From contig NZ_SMTK01000003.1 of NCBI RefSeq assembly GCF_004357995.1, positions 682,001 to 746,000 on the forward strand: a stretch of DNA of 64,000 nt, written 5' to 3'. Under the pieces are notes generated by a model. The model was not told the origin of the DNA. It saw only the letters and a program-made list of their open reading frames with translations, and did no database searches. Of this stretch, positions 9,386 through 18,483 are shown one piece after another (position 1 is the first letter of the stretch; each line of letters opens with the position of its first letter). The position numbers were made by a program, and so were the translations under genes. This DNA is from Arthrobacter crusticola. Lineage in GTDB: Bacteria > Actinomycetota > Actinomycetes > Actinomycetales > Micrococcaceae.

Positions 9386-11176
9386 CTACTCGGTGCGCCA
9401 GGAGCGCCACAGCGAGGCGTAGGCGCCGTCCAGGGCCAGCAGTTCTTCATGGGAGCCGAGTTCGGTGATGTTGCCGTCCTCGACCACCGCCACCCGGTCG
9501 GCGTCGTGGGCGGTGTGCAGGCGGTGGGCGATGGCGATCACCGTCCGGCCCTCGAGGACGACGCTGAGCGAACGCTCGAGGTCCCGCGCGGACTGCGGGT
9601 CGATGAGCGAGGTGGCCTCGTCGAGGACGAGGGTGTGCGGGTCGGCCAGGATCAGCCGGGCCAGGGCCAGCTCCTGCGCCTGGGCCGGGGTCAGTTCGTG
9701 GGCGCCGGAGCCGACTTCGGTGTCGATTCCCCCCGGCAGGCCGGCGGCCCAGGACAGCGCGCCCACCGACTCCAGCGCGCCGGCAATCTCCGTTTCGGAG
9801 GCATCGGCGCGCCCCAGCCGCACATTGTCGGCGACCGAGCCGACAAACACGTGGTGCTCCTGGGTGACCAGGGCGACCTCGCGGCGCAGGTCGTCGAGGG
9901 GGCGGTCCACCAGCGGCACCCCGCCGACGGTGACCGACCCTGAGGTGGGCGGGTGGATTCCGGCGATCAGGCGGCCCAGCGTCGACTTGCCGGCCCCCGA
10001 GGGTCCGACAACCGCAAGGCGTTCCCCGCGCCGCAGGGTCAGGTCCACGCCGTGGAGCACATTGTGGCCGGGCCGGTAGGCGTAGGTGGCCCCGGAGACG
10101 CGGATGTCCTCATTCGCCGGTGTTTCGTCCGTCGCCGTGCGGTCCGGCGGCACCTCCTTCACCCCGATGATCCGGGCCAGCGACGCGGCCCCGACCTGGA
10201 TCTCGTCGGTCCACATGATCAGCAGGTCGACGGGATCGATGAGGCGCACGGCCAGCAGGGCCACCGCGGCAACGGCCCCGGGGGTCACGACGCCGAGCGA
10301 GGCCAGCCAACCGCCCCACACCAGAACCCCGGCGACGGGCAGCCAGAACGCGATGTCCGCCGCGGGGAAGAGGACGCTGCGCAGCCAGAGCGTGTAGCGC
10401 TCGGCGCGGTAGCTGTCCGCCAGGGCCGCGTCGATGGTGGCCCGGCGCGCGCCGCCCAGGCCCAGCGCGTCCACGGTCCGCGCCCCCTCGATGGTTTCGG
10501 TCACGGCGCCGTTGATCACCGCGTAGGTCTCGCGTTCCCTCTGGTACCCGGCCGAGGAGCGGGCCAGGTACCACCGCGTCACCGGGTAGAGCAGGGGAAG
10601 GCCCGTCAGCAGGGCCACCGACAGCAGCGGAGAGGCGGCGACGGCGGCCGCCAGTGTCAGCACGATGGTCACCACCGACACCACGACCTGCGGCACCCCG
10701 AACCGCACCGTGTGGGAGACGGCGTCGATGTCGTTGGTGGTACGTGCCACCAGATCGCCGGTGCCGGCCTTCTCCACCGTCGACAGCGGCAGCGCGGTGA
10801 CCTGCTCCAGAAAGTCCTCCCGCAGCCGGGCAAAGACACGTTCACCGAACACCATGCCGGACCGCACGGCAGACCGACGCAGGAGGGACTGCAGGAGCAG
10901 GGAAGCGAGCATCGCCAGAGAGACCCAGGTGACGAATTCCCGGGTGGTGCCGGCGAGGACGGCGTCCACGACGACGCCCAGCAGCAGCGGACCGGCGAGC
11001 CCGGCCACGGCCGAGCCCACGTACAGGGCCACCACGGCCGCCAGGCCACGGCGGTGGTGGCGGATCAGGCGGGCTGCCTCGGCGCGCACGGCACGTGCAC
11101 CGGCCACCGGGAGGCGGTCCGGTTCCCCGCCGCGCTGCCCGGCGTCCGGGCCGGTGCGGGTTGCTGTATCACTCAC
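9386..11176 (-). CDS. ABC exporter half B (intact Walker A, degenerate signature)
   Basis: A 596-residue permease-ATPase fusion. Its ATPase has a canonical Walker A (GPSGAGKST), Q-loop (VALVTQEHH), Walker B (HTLVLDEATSLID) and H-loop (IAIAHRLHT). The signature, normally LSGGQ, reads LTPAQ. It overlaps the upstream exporter gene by 8 nt and the defects of the two are complementary, so together they should form a heterodimer with one competent ATP site, made of this Walker A and the partner's signature. Known heterodimeric exporters such as TmrAB and TM287/288 share this asymmetry. Substrate unknown. Confidence 0.88.
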   Translation of the reverse strand: MSDTATRTGPDAGQRGGEPDRLPVAGARAVRAEAARLIRHHRRGLAAVVALYVGSAVAGLAGPLLLGVVVDAVLAGTTREFVTWVSLAMLASLLLQSLLRRSAVRSGMVFGERVFARLREDFLEQVTALPLSTVEKAGTGDLVARTTNDIDAVSHTVRFGVPQVVVSVVTIVLTLAAAVAASPLLSVALLTGLPLLYPVTRWYLARSSAGYQRERETYAVINGAVTETIEGARTVDALGLGGARRATIDAALADSYRAERYTLWLRSVLFPAADIAFWLPVAGVLVWGGWLASLGVVTPGAVAAVALLAVRLIDPVDLLIMWTDEIQVGAASLARIIGVKEVPPDRTATDETPANEDIRVSGATYAYRPGHNVLHGVDLTLRRGERLAVVGPSGAGKSTLGRLIAGIHPPTSGSVTVGGVPLVDRPLDDLRREVALVTQEHHVFVGSVADNVRLGRADASETEIAGALESVGALSWAAGLPGGIDTEVGSGAHELTPAQAQELALARLILADPHTLVLDEATSLIDPQSARDLERSLSVVLEGRTVIAIAHRLHTAHDADRVAVVEDGNITELGSHEELLALDGAYASLWRSWRTE

Positions 11177-12890
11177 TGCGGATCACAACATTTCGATAGG
11201 TCGGATTGCCTGCCATCAGGTCGCGGTGCGTGCCGGCCGCGCTGACCCTGCCGTCCTCGAGGAGTGCCACCGAATCCACGATGCCCAGGAGCAGGGGACT
11301 CGCGGTCACCACCAGCGTGGTGAGGCCGGGGCGGGCCCGCTCCCCGCGGAGGCCGCCGGCGATCCGGGACTCGGTGTGGGCATCGACGGCGCTCGTCGGC
11401 TCGATGAGGATAAGGATCTCCGCGCGGGTGAGCAGCGCCCGGGCGAGCACGATGCGCTGGCGCTGGCCGCCGGAGAACCCGCGGCCGCGCTCGGTCACTG
11501 CGGTGTCGAGGCCGTCCTCCACCCCGTCCAGAATGTCCAGGGCGCTGGCGGCCCGCAGGGCGTCGAGGATGGTGGCGTCGTCATGGCGTTGCTGCGGGTC
11601 AAGCTGGGACCGCAGGGACCCGGTGAAGAGCTGCGGCGCGGCCTCGCTCACGACGATGCGGCGGCGGGTTTCCGCCAGCGCCACCGCGCCCAGGCCCACC
11701 CCGCCCCAGCGGACACCGTCCGCGCCGGCCGCGGCGTCGTCGAAGCGTCCGAGCCGGGCGGCGACGGCAGCGGCGCCGCCGGAATCCGCGGAGACCAGTG
11801 CAGTGATCCGGCCCGGCTCGAGGGCCAGCCCGCTCGCGGTGTCCAGCAGGGCGGCTCCGGGCGCCGGCGGCCGCACGCGCGCGGGAGCGTCGGAGACCGA
11901 GGGTTCCACCCGCAGTACGGCGATGATCTTCCGGGCCCCCACCTGGGCGCGGATGGTCCGCGACACTGCGTCGGCCGCGGTGCGGATCGGTGTTACGAGG
12001 AACACCGAGAAACCGTAGAGCGCCACGAGTTCACCGGGGGAGATGGTGCGCTCGAGGACCAGGCCGGCGCCGACCCAGGTGAATACCACGCTGAAGGCAC
12101 CGGCGATGAACACCTGGGACGCCTCGAGGTCGGCGAGGGAACGGGCGACACGGATGCCCGAATCCCGGGTCGCCGCGGACCGGGCGCGGTAACGGCGGAC
12201 GAAGATGTGCTCGCCGCCGATGCCGCGCAGCACCCGCAGCCCGGCGACCGTGTCGGCCCCGACCGCCGTCATCTTCCCCGAGTCGGCCCGCTGCTCACGC
12301 TGGCGGGCCTGCAGCGGGCGCACCACGAACAGCAGCAGGGCGCAGCACGCCGGCACGCCCGCGAGCACCAGGAGGCCCAGCTCGGGGGAGGTGTCGAAGA
12401 TCAGGACACTGACCACGAGCCAGGCCGCGAACGCGCCGGCCAAGCGGGCCGAGACATCGAAGATCTCCCCGAGCCGGAAGGTGTCCGACGCGGCGGTCGA
12501 GACCACCTCGCCGGTGGAAAGGGTGTTCGGCAGGGCCTCACCGGTGCGGGTGACGTGGTGTCCGACCAGCTGGACCGAACGGAAGGAGGCCTGCAGCCAG
12601 TTGCTGACGGCGATCCGGTGCCCGAAGGTGTCGGCCGCGGCCTGCACCACCATCAGGCCCAAAAGGATCAGCACCTCAACCGCGAGGGCGCGGCCGTTCC
12701 CGGCCAGGATGCCGCGGTCCACGGCCCGGCCGAGGAAGAAGGGCATAAGGGCCTGCGCCACCATCCACACCGCGCCCAGCAGGGCGCCGGCCGCCAGCGT
12801 CGCCTTCTGCTTCGAGGCAAGCCACACCAGGAACCGGGTGGGGGAGCGGAGGTCCGGAGGGCCGGAATGGGGGTAGGGAAAGGAGCGCAC
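11169..12890 (-). CDS. ABC exporter half A (degenerate Walker A/B, intact signature)
   Basis: A 573-residue permease-ATPase fusion, first gene of the pair. The P-loop region reads ALVSADSGGAAAVAARL and lacks the GKS/T core. The Q-loop Gln is lost (IVVSEAAP), Walker B is ILILIEPTSAVD with Asp replaced, and the H-loop His is replaced in VVTASPLLL. The signature FSGGQRQR is intact. It therefore cannot hydrolyse ATP alone but can complete the site whose Walker A comes from half B. It is divergent from the sigma-factor gene across ~300 bp. Confidence 0.87.
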   Translation of the reverse strand: MRSFPYPHSGPPDLRSPTRFLVWLASKQKATLAAGALLGAVWMVAQALMPFFLGRAVDRGILAGNGRALAVEVLILLGLMVVQAAADTFGHRIAVSNWLQASFRSVQLVGHHVTRTGEALPNTLSTGEVVSTAASDTFRLGEIFDVSARLAGAFAAWLVVSVLIFDTSPELGLLVLAGVPACCALLLFVVRPLQARQREQRADSGKMTAVGADTVAGLRVLRGIGGEHIFVRRYRARSAATRDSGIRVARSLADLEASQVFIAGAFSVVFTWVGAGLVLERTISPGELVALYGFSVFLVTPIRTAADAVSRTIRAQVGARKIIAVLRVEPSVSDAPARVRPPAPGAALLDTASGLALEPGRITALVSADSGGAAAVAARLGRFDDAAAGADGVRWGGVGLGAVALAETRRRIVVSEAAPQLFTGSLRSQLDPQQRHDDATILDALRAASALDILDGVEDGLDTAVTERGRGFSGGQRQRIVLARALLTRAEILILIEPTSAVDAHTESRIAGGLRGERARPGLTTLVVTASPLLLGIVDSVALLEDGRVSAAGTHRDLMAGNPTYRNVVIRSE

Positions 12891-13197
12891 GAACAGTCAT
12901 CCTAGACCGGTTTCCACCCCATTGATAGGGGTTTCCCAATCGCTTCGGCGGGGGCGGAAACGGGTGCCCTTATCCCACCCTTCGGTGATGCTCTGGATAT
13001 CCGCAGGATCGGCGCAGTATTTCAGTAGGAATTCCACGCTGTTTTTGCACCTCGCTATTTCGGCCCTGTGCGGAGTCTTACTGTTGGAAAACCGGGAAAT
13101 TCACCGGCCAACGCCTCCAGGGAACCGGAGTCCGGTCGGCGGAAATCCACAGCCACCGGCGCGGATTGCAAATCGTGTTTATGAGGGGATGTCCGAG
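12891..13197. other. Intergenic region between the ABC pair and the sigma gene
   Basis: About 307 bp with no credible gene. The ribosome-binding site GAGGGG of the sigma gene is at 13183-13188. A small inverted repeat ACCCC-N7-GGGGT occurs near 12916-12932. I could not find a convincing sigma-A or sigma-28 promoter in it. Confidence 0.4.
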
Positions 13198-14019
13198 TTG
13201 AACCGTGAAGAACGCAACAAGATGATTGTGGAGAATCTTCCGCTGGTTGGATATCTTGTCTCGGAAATCTGCGCACGGTCCCCGCACCTCTCTCGCGAGG
13301 ACCTCGCCGGCGCCGGCGCCCTCGCGCTCGTCTCCGCCGCCCAGTCCTTCGACCCCTCCTACGGCGTGAAGTTCGGCACCTTCGCCCGGCGGCGCATCCT
13401 GGGCGCCTTCGCCGATGACATGCGGGCCTCCGACTGGGCCAGCCGGGACACCCGCCGGCGGATCAAGGAGACCCTCGCGGTGTCCGAACTGCTCACCGGG
13501 GCACTGCAGCGCAACCCCACAGTCAGCGAGATCGCCGAGGTGCTGGGCGTGGGACGCGACGCGGTCGCCGCGACCCTGGCCGATGCCTCACGCACCGTCT
13601 CGACCCTTGACGAGAACGCGCCGGAGTCGCTCACCGCCGTCATGGCCACCCCCGAGGAATCCCTGCTGGTCTCCGAGCAGGCCCAGTATCTGCGGGCCGC
13701 GGTGCAGGCCCTGCCCGACAAGATGCGCTACATCATCGAGCAGACCTACTTCGAGGACCGCCCGGTCAAGGACCTTGCCGAGGAGTTCGGGTCCACCCAC
13801 TCGGCGGTGTCCCAGCAGCGGGCCGAGGCCATCCGGCTGCTGCGCGACGGGATGGCTGCGGTGTATTCCGACACCGACGGCGCCGCACCCGCGCCGGAGT
13901 CGCGCGTCGCCCCTGCCCGGCGCACCGCCTATCTCACGTCCCTTGCGGCACGGACCCGGGGCGGCTCCACCCTGAGTGGTTCCGTCCGGCCGGCCGCCAT
14001 GGCGCCCGTTTCCGCCTGA
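13198..14019 (+). CDS. fliA: FliA/WhiG-type RNA polymerase sigma factor (sigma-28 family)
   Basis: A sigma-70 family factor of the flagellar type. Region 2 includes LAGAGALALVSAAQSFDP and KFGTFARRRILGAFADDMR; region 3 includes NPTVSEIAEVLGVGRDAV; region 4 is LPDKMRYIIEQTYFEDR through STHSAVSQQRAEAIRLLR. A ~50-residue tail after region 4 is unusual. GAGGGG at 13183-13188 is 9 nt from the TTG at 13198 but abuts the ATG at 13189, so TTG is preferred (273 residues). It converges on csrA at the end of the flagellar block. Five promoter-like T(T/A)AC-N15-GCCGA sites in the cluster are its likely targets. No FlgM anti-sigma gene is visible. Confidence 0.88.
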   Translation: MNREERNKMIVENLPLVGYLVSEICARSPHLSREDLAGAGALALVSAAQSFDPSYGVKFGTFARRRILGAFADDMRASDWASRDTRRRIKETLAVSELLTGALQRNPTVSEIAEVLGVGRDAVAATLADASRTVSTLDENAPESLTAVMATPEESLLVSEQAQYLRAAVQALPDKMRYIIEQTYFEDRPVKDLAEEFGSTHSAVSQQRAEAIRLLRDGMAAVYSDTDGAAPAPESRVAPARRTAYLTSLAARTRGGSTLSGSVRPAAMAPVSA

Positions 14020-14023
14020 GGTT

Positions 14024-14060
14024 CCGGCGCACGCCGGGACGCCCCGGAGCCTAAGGCTCC
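14024..14060. terminator. Double hairpin between convergent fliA and csrA
   Basis: Two stems in tandem: CCGGCG-CA-CGCCGG at 14024-14037 and GGAGCC-TAA-GGCTCC at 14046-14060. They occupy the gap between convergent stops and should work in both directions. Confidence 0.6.
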
Positions 14061-14066
14061 AGAAGT

Positions 14067-14333
14067 CTAGGAGCTGGTGTCCTGCTCGGCGTCCGGCTCG
14101 GGATCCCTGCGGCCCAGCAGCGCCTTGAGCTGCGATTCGGCATCCGCGTCTGAGACATTGGCCGAAAGATTCGCTTCGATCACGGCCTGGAGAATCTCGC
14201 CGCGCTGGATTTTAACGCCCCGCGGCGCCTCGATCCCGATCTTGATGCCATCACCGCGCGATTCGAGAATGGTAATGACGATATCCTCGCCGATATGAAT
14301 CTTCTCGTTGAATTTCCGCGTTAGTACCAGCAC
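14067..14333 (-). CDS. csrA: CsrA translational regulator
   Basis: An 88-residue RNA-binding CsrA. The first strand MLVLTRKFNEKIHIGEDI and the IGIEAPRGVKIQRGEI segment (the GXXAPxxVxIxR RNA-binding core) are well conserved; the family is usually 60-75 residues, so the tail after ~70 is extra. CsrA binds GGA motifs in hairpin loops and blocks translation. In Bacillus it represses flagellin and is antagonised by FliW. Here csrA is the last gene of the flagellar block, 9 nt after the flhF-like gene, fliW is at 45.7 kb, and the fliC leader has a matching hairpin. Confidence 0.93.
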   Translation of the reverse strand: MLVLTRKFNEKIHIGEDIVITILESRGDGIKIGIEAPRGVKIQRGEILQAVIEANLSANVSDADAESQLKALLGRRDPEPDAEQDTSS

Positions 14334-14342
14334 AGTGAAAGC

Positions 14343-15299
14343 CTATCTTTGAATCCGCGTCGGAGGGTAAACAACGGCCTGGCGGGTGGAGGGAGACGGG
14401 CCCGCGGGCCGCGCAGGAACTTCCGGGGCGACATCCACCCAGCTGACCGGAAAGCGCAGCGCCTGGACCGTTTCGGGGGTGGCGGTGTCCCGGCGGGAGA
14501 AGGCCGCAACGGCGTCGGGCTCGGCAACGGCCTCGACGGCCTCGACCCACGCCACCGTGTCCCCGTGCTTGCGGGTGGCATCGACGGCCAGCCACAGCTG
14601 GTCGAACCCCATCAGGGCCAGCGCCGGCAGGTGGACAAAGGCCTCCGAGGGGTACCCCAGCCCGAACGCGACGACCACCGGCGCCCCGGCGATCACCCCG
14701 GCGGCCCTCGCCTCGGTGGCCGCGCGCCGGTCCGCCACGTGGGCCAGCCCCTCGACCCGCAGCGCGCCGGCTGTCAGCAGCGCCGCCGGAGCCGCCGGTG
14801 ACAGCAGGAGCCGCCCGGCCTCGAGGGCATCGCGGCCGGGACCGGCGACGACGATGAGGTCGCCCGGGCCGTCCAGGGGCCGCGGTGGCCGGTCAGCGCC
14901 CGCGGCGGCGGTGGCACCCGTGGCACCGGCAGGGCCGGCGCCGGGGGCACCTGCGGAGGGGTCGACGGCGGACTCAAGGTCCTTCAGAAAGGAGGAGAAC
15001 TCCCCGGATTCCGTTGACACCGGCACCGAGTTGAGGGCCGCCTCGGCGGTGTCCGCGTCCGCCAGCAGGGCGGCGATGCCGGTGCGCTTGACCACCGGAA
15101 GGGGATCAGTCGACGGGGCGGCGGCGTCGGGCAGCTCGACCGTGACCTCGTAGTGGTGCCGGGCCAGGAATCCGCCCAGTCCGCCCACCGTGACGGCCTC
15201 AGCCCGCACAATGACGGCCTCGGGCCCGTACTCGGCCCGGACCTGCCGGCGGAGCGCCTCGATGGACGGGCCGCTAAGGTGAAACCGGTTCAGCGCCAC
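14343..15299 (-). CDS. flhF: FlhF-like protein lacking the GTPase P-loop
   Basis: A 318-residue protein in the position of flhF, overlapping flhA by 26 nt. The N-terminus resembles the FlhF basic N-domain (RRQVRAEYGPEAVIVRAE and FLARHHYEVTVELPD). A Gly/Ala/Pro linker covers residues ~120-150. The segment where the G1 P-loop should be reads DLIVVAGPGRDALEAGRLL, with no GKT/S. FLARHH and the later FDQLWLAVDATRKHGDT segment keep the SRP-type fold signature. It is probably a pseudo-GTPase that keeps a structural role in flagellar placement or export; no FlhG partner is visible. Assignment rests on position plus partial similarity. Confidence 0.7.
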   Translation of the reverse strand: MALNRFHLSGPSIEALRRQVRAEYGPEAVIVRAEAVTVGGLGGFLARHHYEVTVELPDAAAPSTDPLPVVKRTGIAALLADADTAEAALNSVPVSTESGEFSSFLKDLESAVDPSAGAPGAGPAGATGATAAAGADRPPRPLDGPGDLIVVAGPGRDALEAGRLLLSPAAPAALLTAGALRVEGLAHVADRRAATEARAAGVIAGAPVVVAFGLGYPSEAFVHLPALALMGFDQLWLAVDATRKHGDTVAWVEAVEAVAEPDAVAAFSRRDTATPETVQALRFPVSWVDVAPEVPARPAGPSPSTRQAVVYPPTRIQR

Positions 15300-17322
15300 G
15301 GACCACTCCTATCGTCTCGATGGGCACGTTGGCCGCCTGGGCCTCCTGATAGGACAATACCGGCAGTCCCCCCACCCGGGCGGAGACCAGCCGGCGCACC
15401 GCGGGACGGATCAGCGGCGCGCAGACCAGGACGGGCTCGTGTCCCTGGTGTCCTGCCGCCGCCACGGTGGCGTGGAGGGAGGCAAGGACCGCCTCGATGC
15501 GGTTGGCGTCGAGGAGGATCTGGCTGCCGCCTTCGGCGGGGCGCAGGCCCTCGAGCATCGACTGTTCGAGGCCCGGCTCGATCATCACCACGCTCAGCTG
15601 GCCGCCGCTGAGATGGCGCACCGCCAGCGCCGGCCCCAGGGCGCGCCGGGCCGCCTCGATGAGTCCCTCGGGATCCGTGGAGACCTTGGCCCGAAGGGTG
15701 AGCGCCTCGAAGATGCGCGGCAGGTCGTTGATGGGAACATGCTCCTCGAGCAGGCCCTGCAGGACCCGCTGGACCTCGGCGAGGGAGAGCAGCCCGGGGA
15801 CCAGTTCGTCAACCGCCGAGGGGCTTGCCTCCTTGACGCTTTCGGTGAGGAGCCGGACGTCCTCGCGGGTCAGCAGGCGCGCCGCATTGGCCGTGACGAT
15901 CGAGGAAAGGTGGGTGATGAGCACCGACACCCGGTCGATGACTGTCGCCCCGGTCATCTGGGCGCTGTGCGCCATGCCGGCCGGCACCCATTTGCCCGGC
16001 AGCCCGAACACCGGTTCCATGGTCGCGGTCCCGGGCAGGGCGTCGAGCGCATCGCCCAGGGCCAGGACCTTTCCTGCCGGGGCTTCCCCGCGGCCGGCCT
16101 CCACCCCGCCGATGCGGATGGCGTAGGTTCCCGGCGGCAGGTCGATGCTGTCGCGGGCGTTGACCGGCGGCAGGACGAAGCCGAGGTCCATGCCGATCTT
16201 CTGGCGCAGGCTGCGGACCCGGGCCAGGAGGTCGTCCGAGGCGCCGGTGACGGTGTCCACCAGGTCCGCCGCAAGCAGGATTTCCAGGGGCTGGACGCGG
16301 AGTCTGCGGATGAGTTCCTCGGGTGACTCCGCGGCCGGCTCGACGGCGGCCGCGGCCTCCCGCTGGGCCGCGGCGGCGGCGGCGGTCTCGGTGGCCTTGA
16401 TCTTCCGTGAGGCGAAGATCAGCGCGCCGCCAATGAGTAGGAACGGCAGTTTCGGCATGCCCGGGATCAGGGCCAGGGCCACGGCCGCGGTGCCGGCGAT
16501 CAGCAGGGCGTTGCGGGACTGGGCGACCTGGTTCGAGGCGGTGGTGCCCATGTCGGCCTCGGCGTTGGAGCGGGTCACGATCATGCCCGTGGCCACCGCC
16601 ATCAGCAGCGCCGGGATCTGGGTCACCAGTCCGTCGCCGATGGTGAGGATGGCGTAGGTGCGCAGGGCCTCAGCGGCGGGCATGCCGTGCATGGCCATGC
16701 CGATGGCCACCCCGCCCACCAGGTTGATGATCAGGATCACGATGCCGGCGATCGCATCGCCCTTCACGAACTTCGAGGCCCCATCCATGGCTCCGTAGAA
16801 GTCGGCCTCGGCGGAGACCTCGGCCCGGCGCTCCTTGGCCTGTTCGTCGGTGACCAGGCCGGCGTTGAGGTCGGCGTCGATGGCCATCTGCTTGCCCGGC
16901 ATCGCGTCGAGGGTGAAGCGCGCGCCGACCTCCGCGACCCGCTCGGCGCCCTTGGTGACGACGAGGAACTGGATGACCACGAGGATCAGGAAGATCACGC
17001 TGCCGATGATGATGTTCCCGCCCACGGTGACCTGCCCGAACGCCTCGATGATCTTCCCGGCGTGGGCCTCCCCGAGGATCAGCCGGGTCGAGGCGACGTT
17101 CAGTCCGAGGCGGAACAGCGTGGCCACCAGCAGCAGCGAGGGGAACACCGAGAAGTCGAGGGGCTTCTGGACGAACATCGAGGTCAGCAGCACCACCAGC
17201 GCCAGCAGGATGTTCGCGGCGATCAGGAAGTCGAGCAGGCCGGCCGGCACGGGCACGATGAGCAGCATGATGATGCCGACCACGCCGATCGGCACCGCGA
17301 GGCGGGCGAGCCTGGAATTCAT
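15274..17322 (-). CDS. flhA: Flagellar export apparatus protein FlhA
   Basis: The 682-residue central gate protein of the flagellar type III export machine. The N-terminal half has about eight membrane helices (for example IMLLIVPVPAGLLDFLIAA) and the FHIPEP-type core GARFTLDAMPGKQMAIDADL. The cytoplasmic half holds the ring-forming domains that dock FliS, FliT and FlgN with their cargo. The start is 63 nt after the flhB stop; no promoter was seen in that gap. Confidence 0.95.
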   Translation of the reverse strand: MNSRLARLAVPIGVVGIIMLLIVPVPAGLLDFLIAANILLALVVLLTSMFVQKPLDFSVFPSLLLVATLFRLGLNVASTRLILGEAHAGKIIEAFGQVTVGGNIIIGSVIFLILVVIQFLVVTKGAERVAEVGARFTLDAMPGKQMAIDADLNAGLVTDEQAKERRAEVSAEADFYGAMDGASKFVKGDAIAGIVILIINLVGGVAIGMAMHGMPAAEALRTYAILTIGDGLVTQIPALLMAVATGMIVTRSNAEADMGTTASNQVAQSRNALLIAGTAAVALALIPGMPKLPFLLIGGALIFASRKIKATETAAAAAAQREAAAAVEPAAESPEELIRRLRVQPLEILLAADLVDTVTGASDDLLARVRSLRQKIGMDLGFVLPPVNARDSIDLPPGTYAIRIGGVEAGRGEAPAGKVLALGDALDALPGTATMEPVFGLPGKWVPAGMAHSAQMTGATVIDRVSVLITHLSSIVTANAARLLTREDVRLLTESVKEASPSAVDELVPGLLSLAEVQRVLQGLLEEHVPINDLPRIFEALTLRAKVSTDPEGLIEAARRALGPALAVRHLSGGQLSVVMIEPGLEQSMLEGLRPAEGGSQILLDANRIEAVLASLHATVAAAGHQGHEPVLVCAPLIRPAVRRLVSARVGGLPVLSYQEAQAANVPIETIGVVRGAEPVSP

Positions 17323-17385
17323 GGGGCGCTCCTTCGGGGGAGGACTCGGGACAGGACTTGGGGGAAGTGGTGGGTGGCGGGGGTC

Positions 17386-18483
17386 TCAGTCAAGGAAGGA
17401 CCCCTTCCGGAAGGCCCGGTGGATGCCGGCCGCGCTGCCGCGCTGCTTCAGCCGCAGGACGAAGGCGAGGACCCCGGCGACGGCGGCGTAGAACTCGGCT
17501 GGGATCTCCTGGCCCAGTTCGCAGGCCCCGTGCAGGGCCCGGGCCAGCGGGATGTCCTGGACCAGCGGGACCTTTTCCTGTTCGGCCTTCTCGCGGATCT
17601 TCAGGGCCACCGGGCCGGCCCCCTTGGCGACGACCCGCGGTGCGGAGACCCCGGCCTCGTACTTGAGGGCCACGGCGACGTGGGTGGGGTTGACCAGGAC
17701 GACGTCCGCCCCACCGACGGCGGCGATCATGCGGTTCCGGGACAGGGCCATCTGCCGGGCGCGCCGCTGGGACTTGATCAGGGGATCGCCGTCGGTGCTC
17801 TTGTTCTCGTCCTTGACCTCCTTGCGGGTCATCCGGGTCTTCTTCCGGTTCCGCCGGCCCACCACGAAGACGTCGGCGACGGCGAGCACCACCCCGGCCA
17901 GGACGGCGAAGCGCAGCAGCGCGGCGACGCCCCCGCCGGTGGCCGAGAGCAGGGCGGCCACCGACAACCCGCCGGCGCTCAGCAGGGTGGGCATGAGCCC
18001 CTGGACCACCCAGTACAGCACCGTTCCGAGGACGGCGGTCTTCAGCAGCGCCTTCACCCCGTTCCACAGGGCCTGCATGCCGAAGGTGTTCTTGACCCCG
18101 GTGACCAGGTTGAACTGCTCGAACTTCCCGCGGAACTTCTTGAACTGGATCCCGCCCTGGCCGGCCGCCCCGGCCAGGACCGCTCCCACCACGGCAAGCA
18201 GCATGGGGAGCAGCGTGCCGGCGATCGAGGCCAGGGCCTCGCCGAGCACGCCCAGGGCGATGCCGGGTTCCGGCGCCGCGGCGATGGTGCGGACGCTGAA
18301 GAGCTGGTCGGCGGCGGCGTCGGCCCCGCGGGAAATGGTCGAGGGAAGCATCACCGCGGCCGCGCCGATGCCCAGCCACGCGGTCAGGTCGGAGGACTTG
18401 GACAGCTGGCCCTTCTCGCGGACCTCCTTCATCCGCTTTTCGGTGGCCTGTTCGGTCCGTTCCTGGGAGGAATCGTCGGCCAT
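17386..18483 (-). CDS. flhB: Flagellar export switch protein FlhB
   Basis: A 365-residue protein with four membrane helices and a cytoplasmic domain carrying the autocleavage motif NPTH (VVLVNPTHVAVALKYE). Cleavage between Asn and Pro switches the export gate from rod/hook to filament substrates, together with FliK. The N-terminus SSQERTEQATEKRMKEVREK is typical. It starts immediately after the fliR stop. Confidence 0.95.
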   Translation of the reverse strand: MADDSSQERTEQATEKRMKEVREKGQLSKSSDLTAWLGIGAAAVMLPSTISRGADAAADQLFSVRTIAAAPEPGIALGVLGEALASIAGTLLPMLLAVVGAVLAGAAGQGGIQFKKFRGKFEQFNLVTGVKNTFGMQALWNGVKALLKTAVLGTVLYWVVQGLMPTLLSAGGLSVAALLSATGGGVAALLRFAVLAGVVLAVADVFVVGRRNRKKTRMTRKEVKDENKSTDGDPLIKSQRRARQMALSRNRMIAAVGGADVVLVNPTHVAVALKYEAGVSAPRVVAKGAGPVALKIREKAEQEKVPLVQDIPLARALHGACELGQEIPAEFYAAVAGVLAFVLRLKQRGSAAGIHRAFRKGSFLD

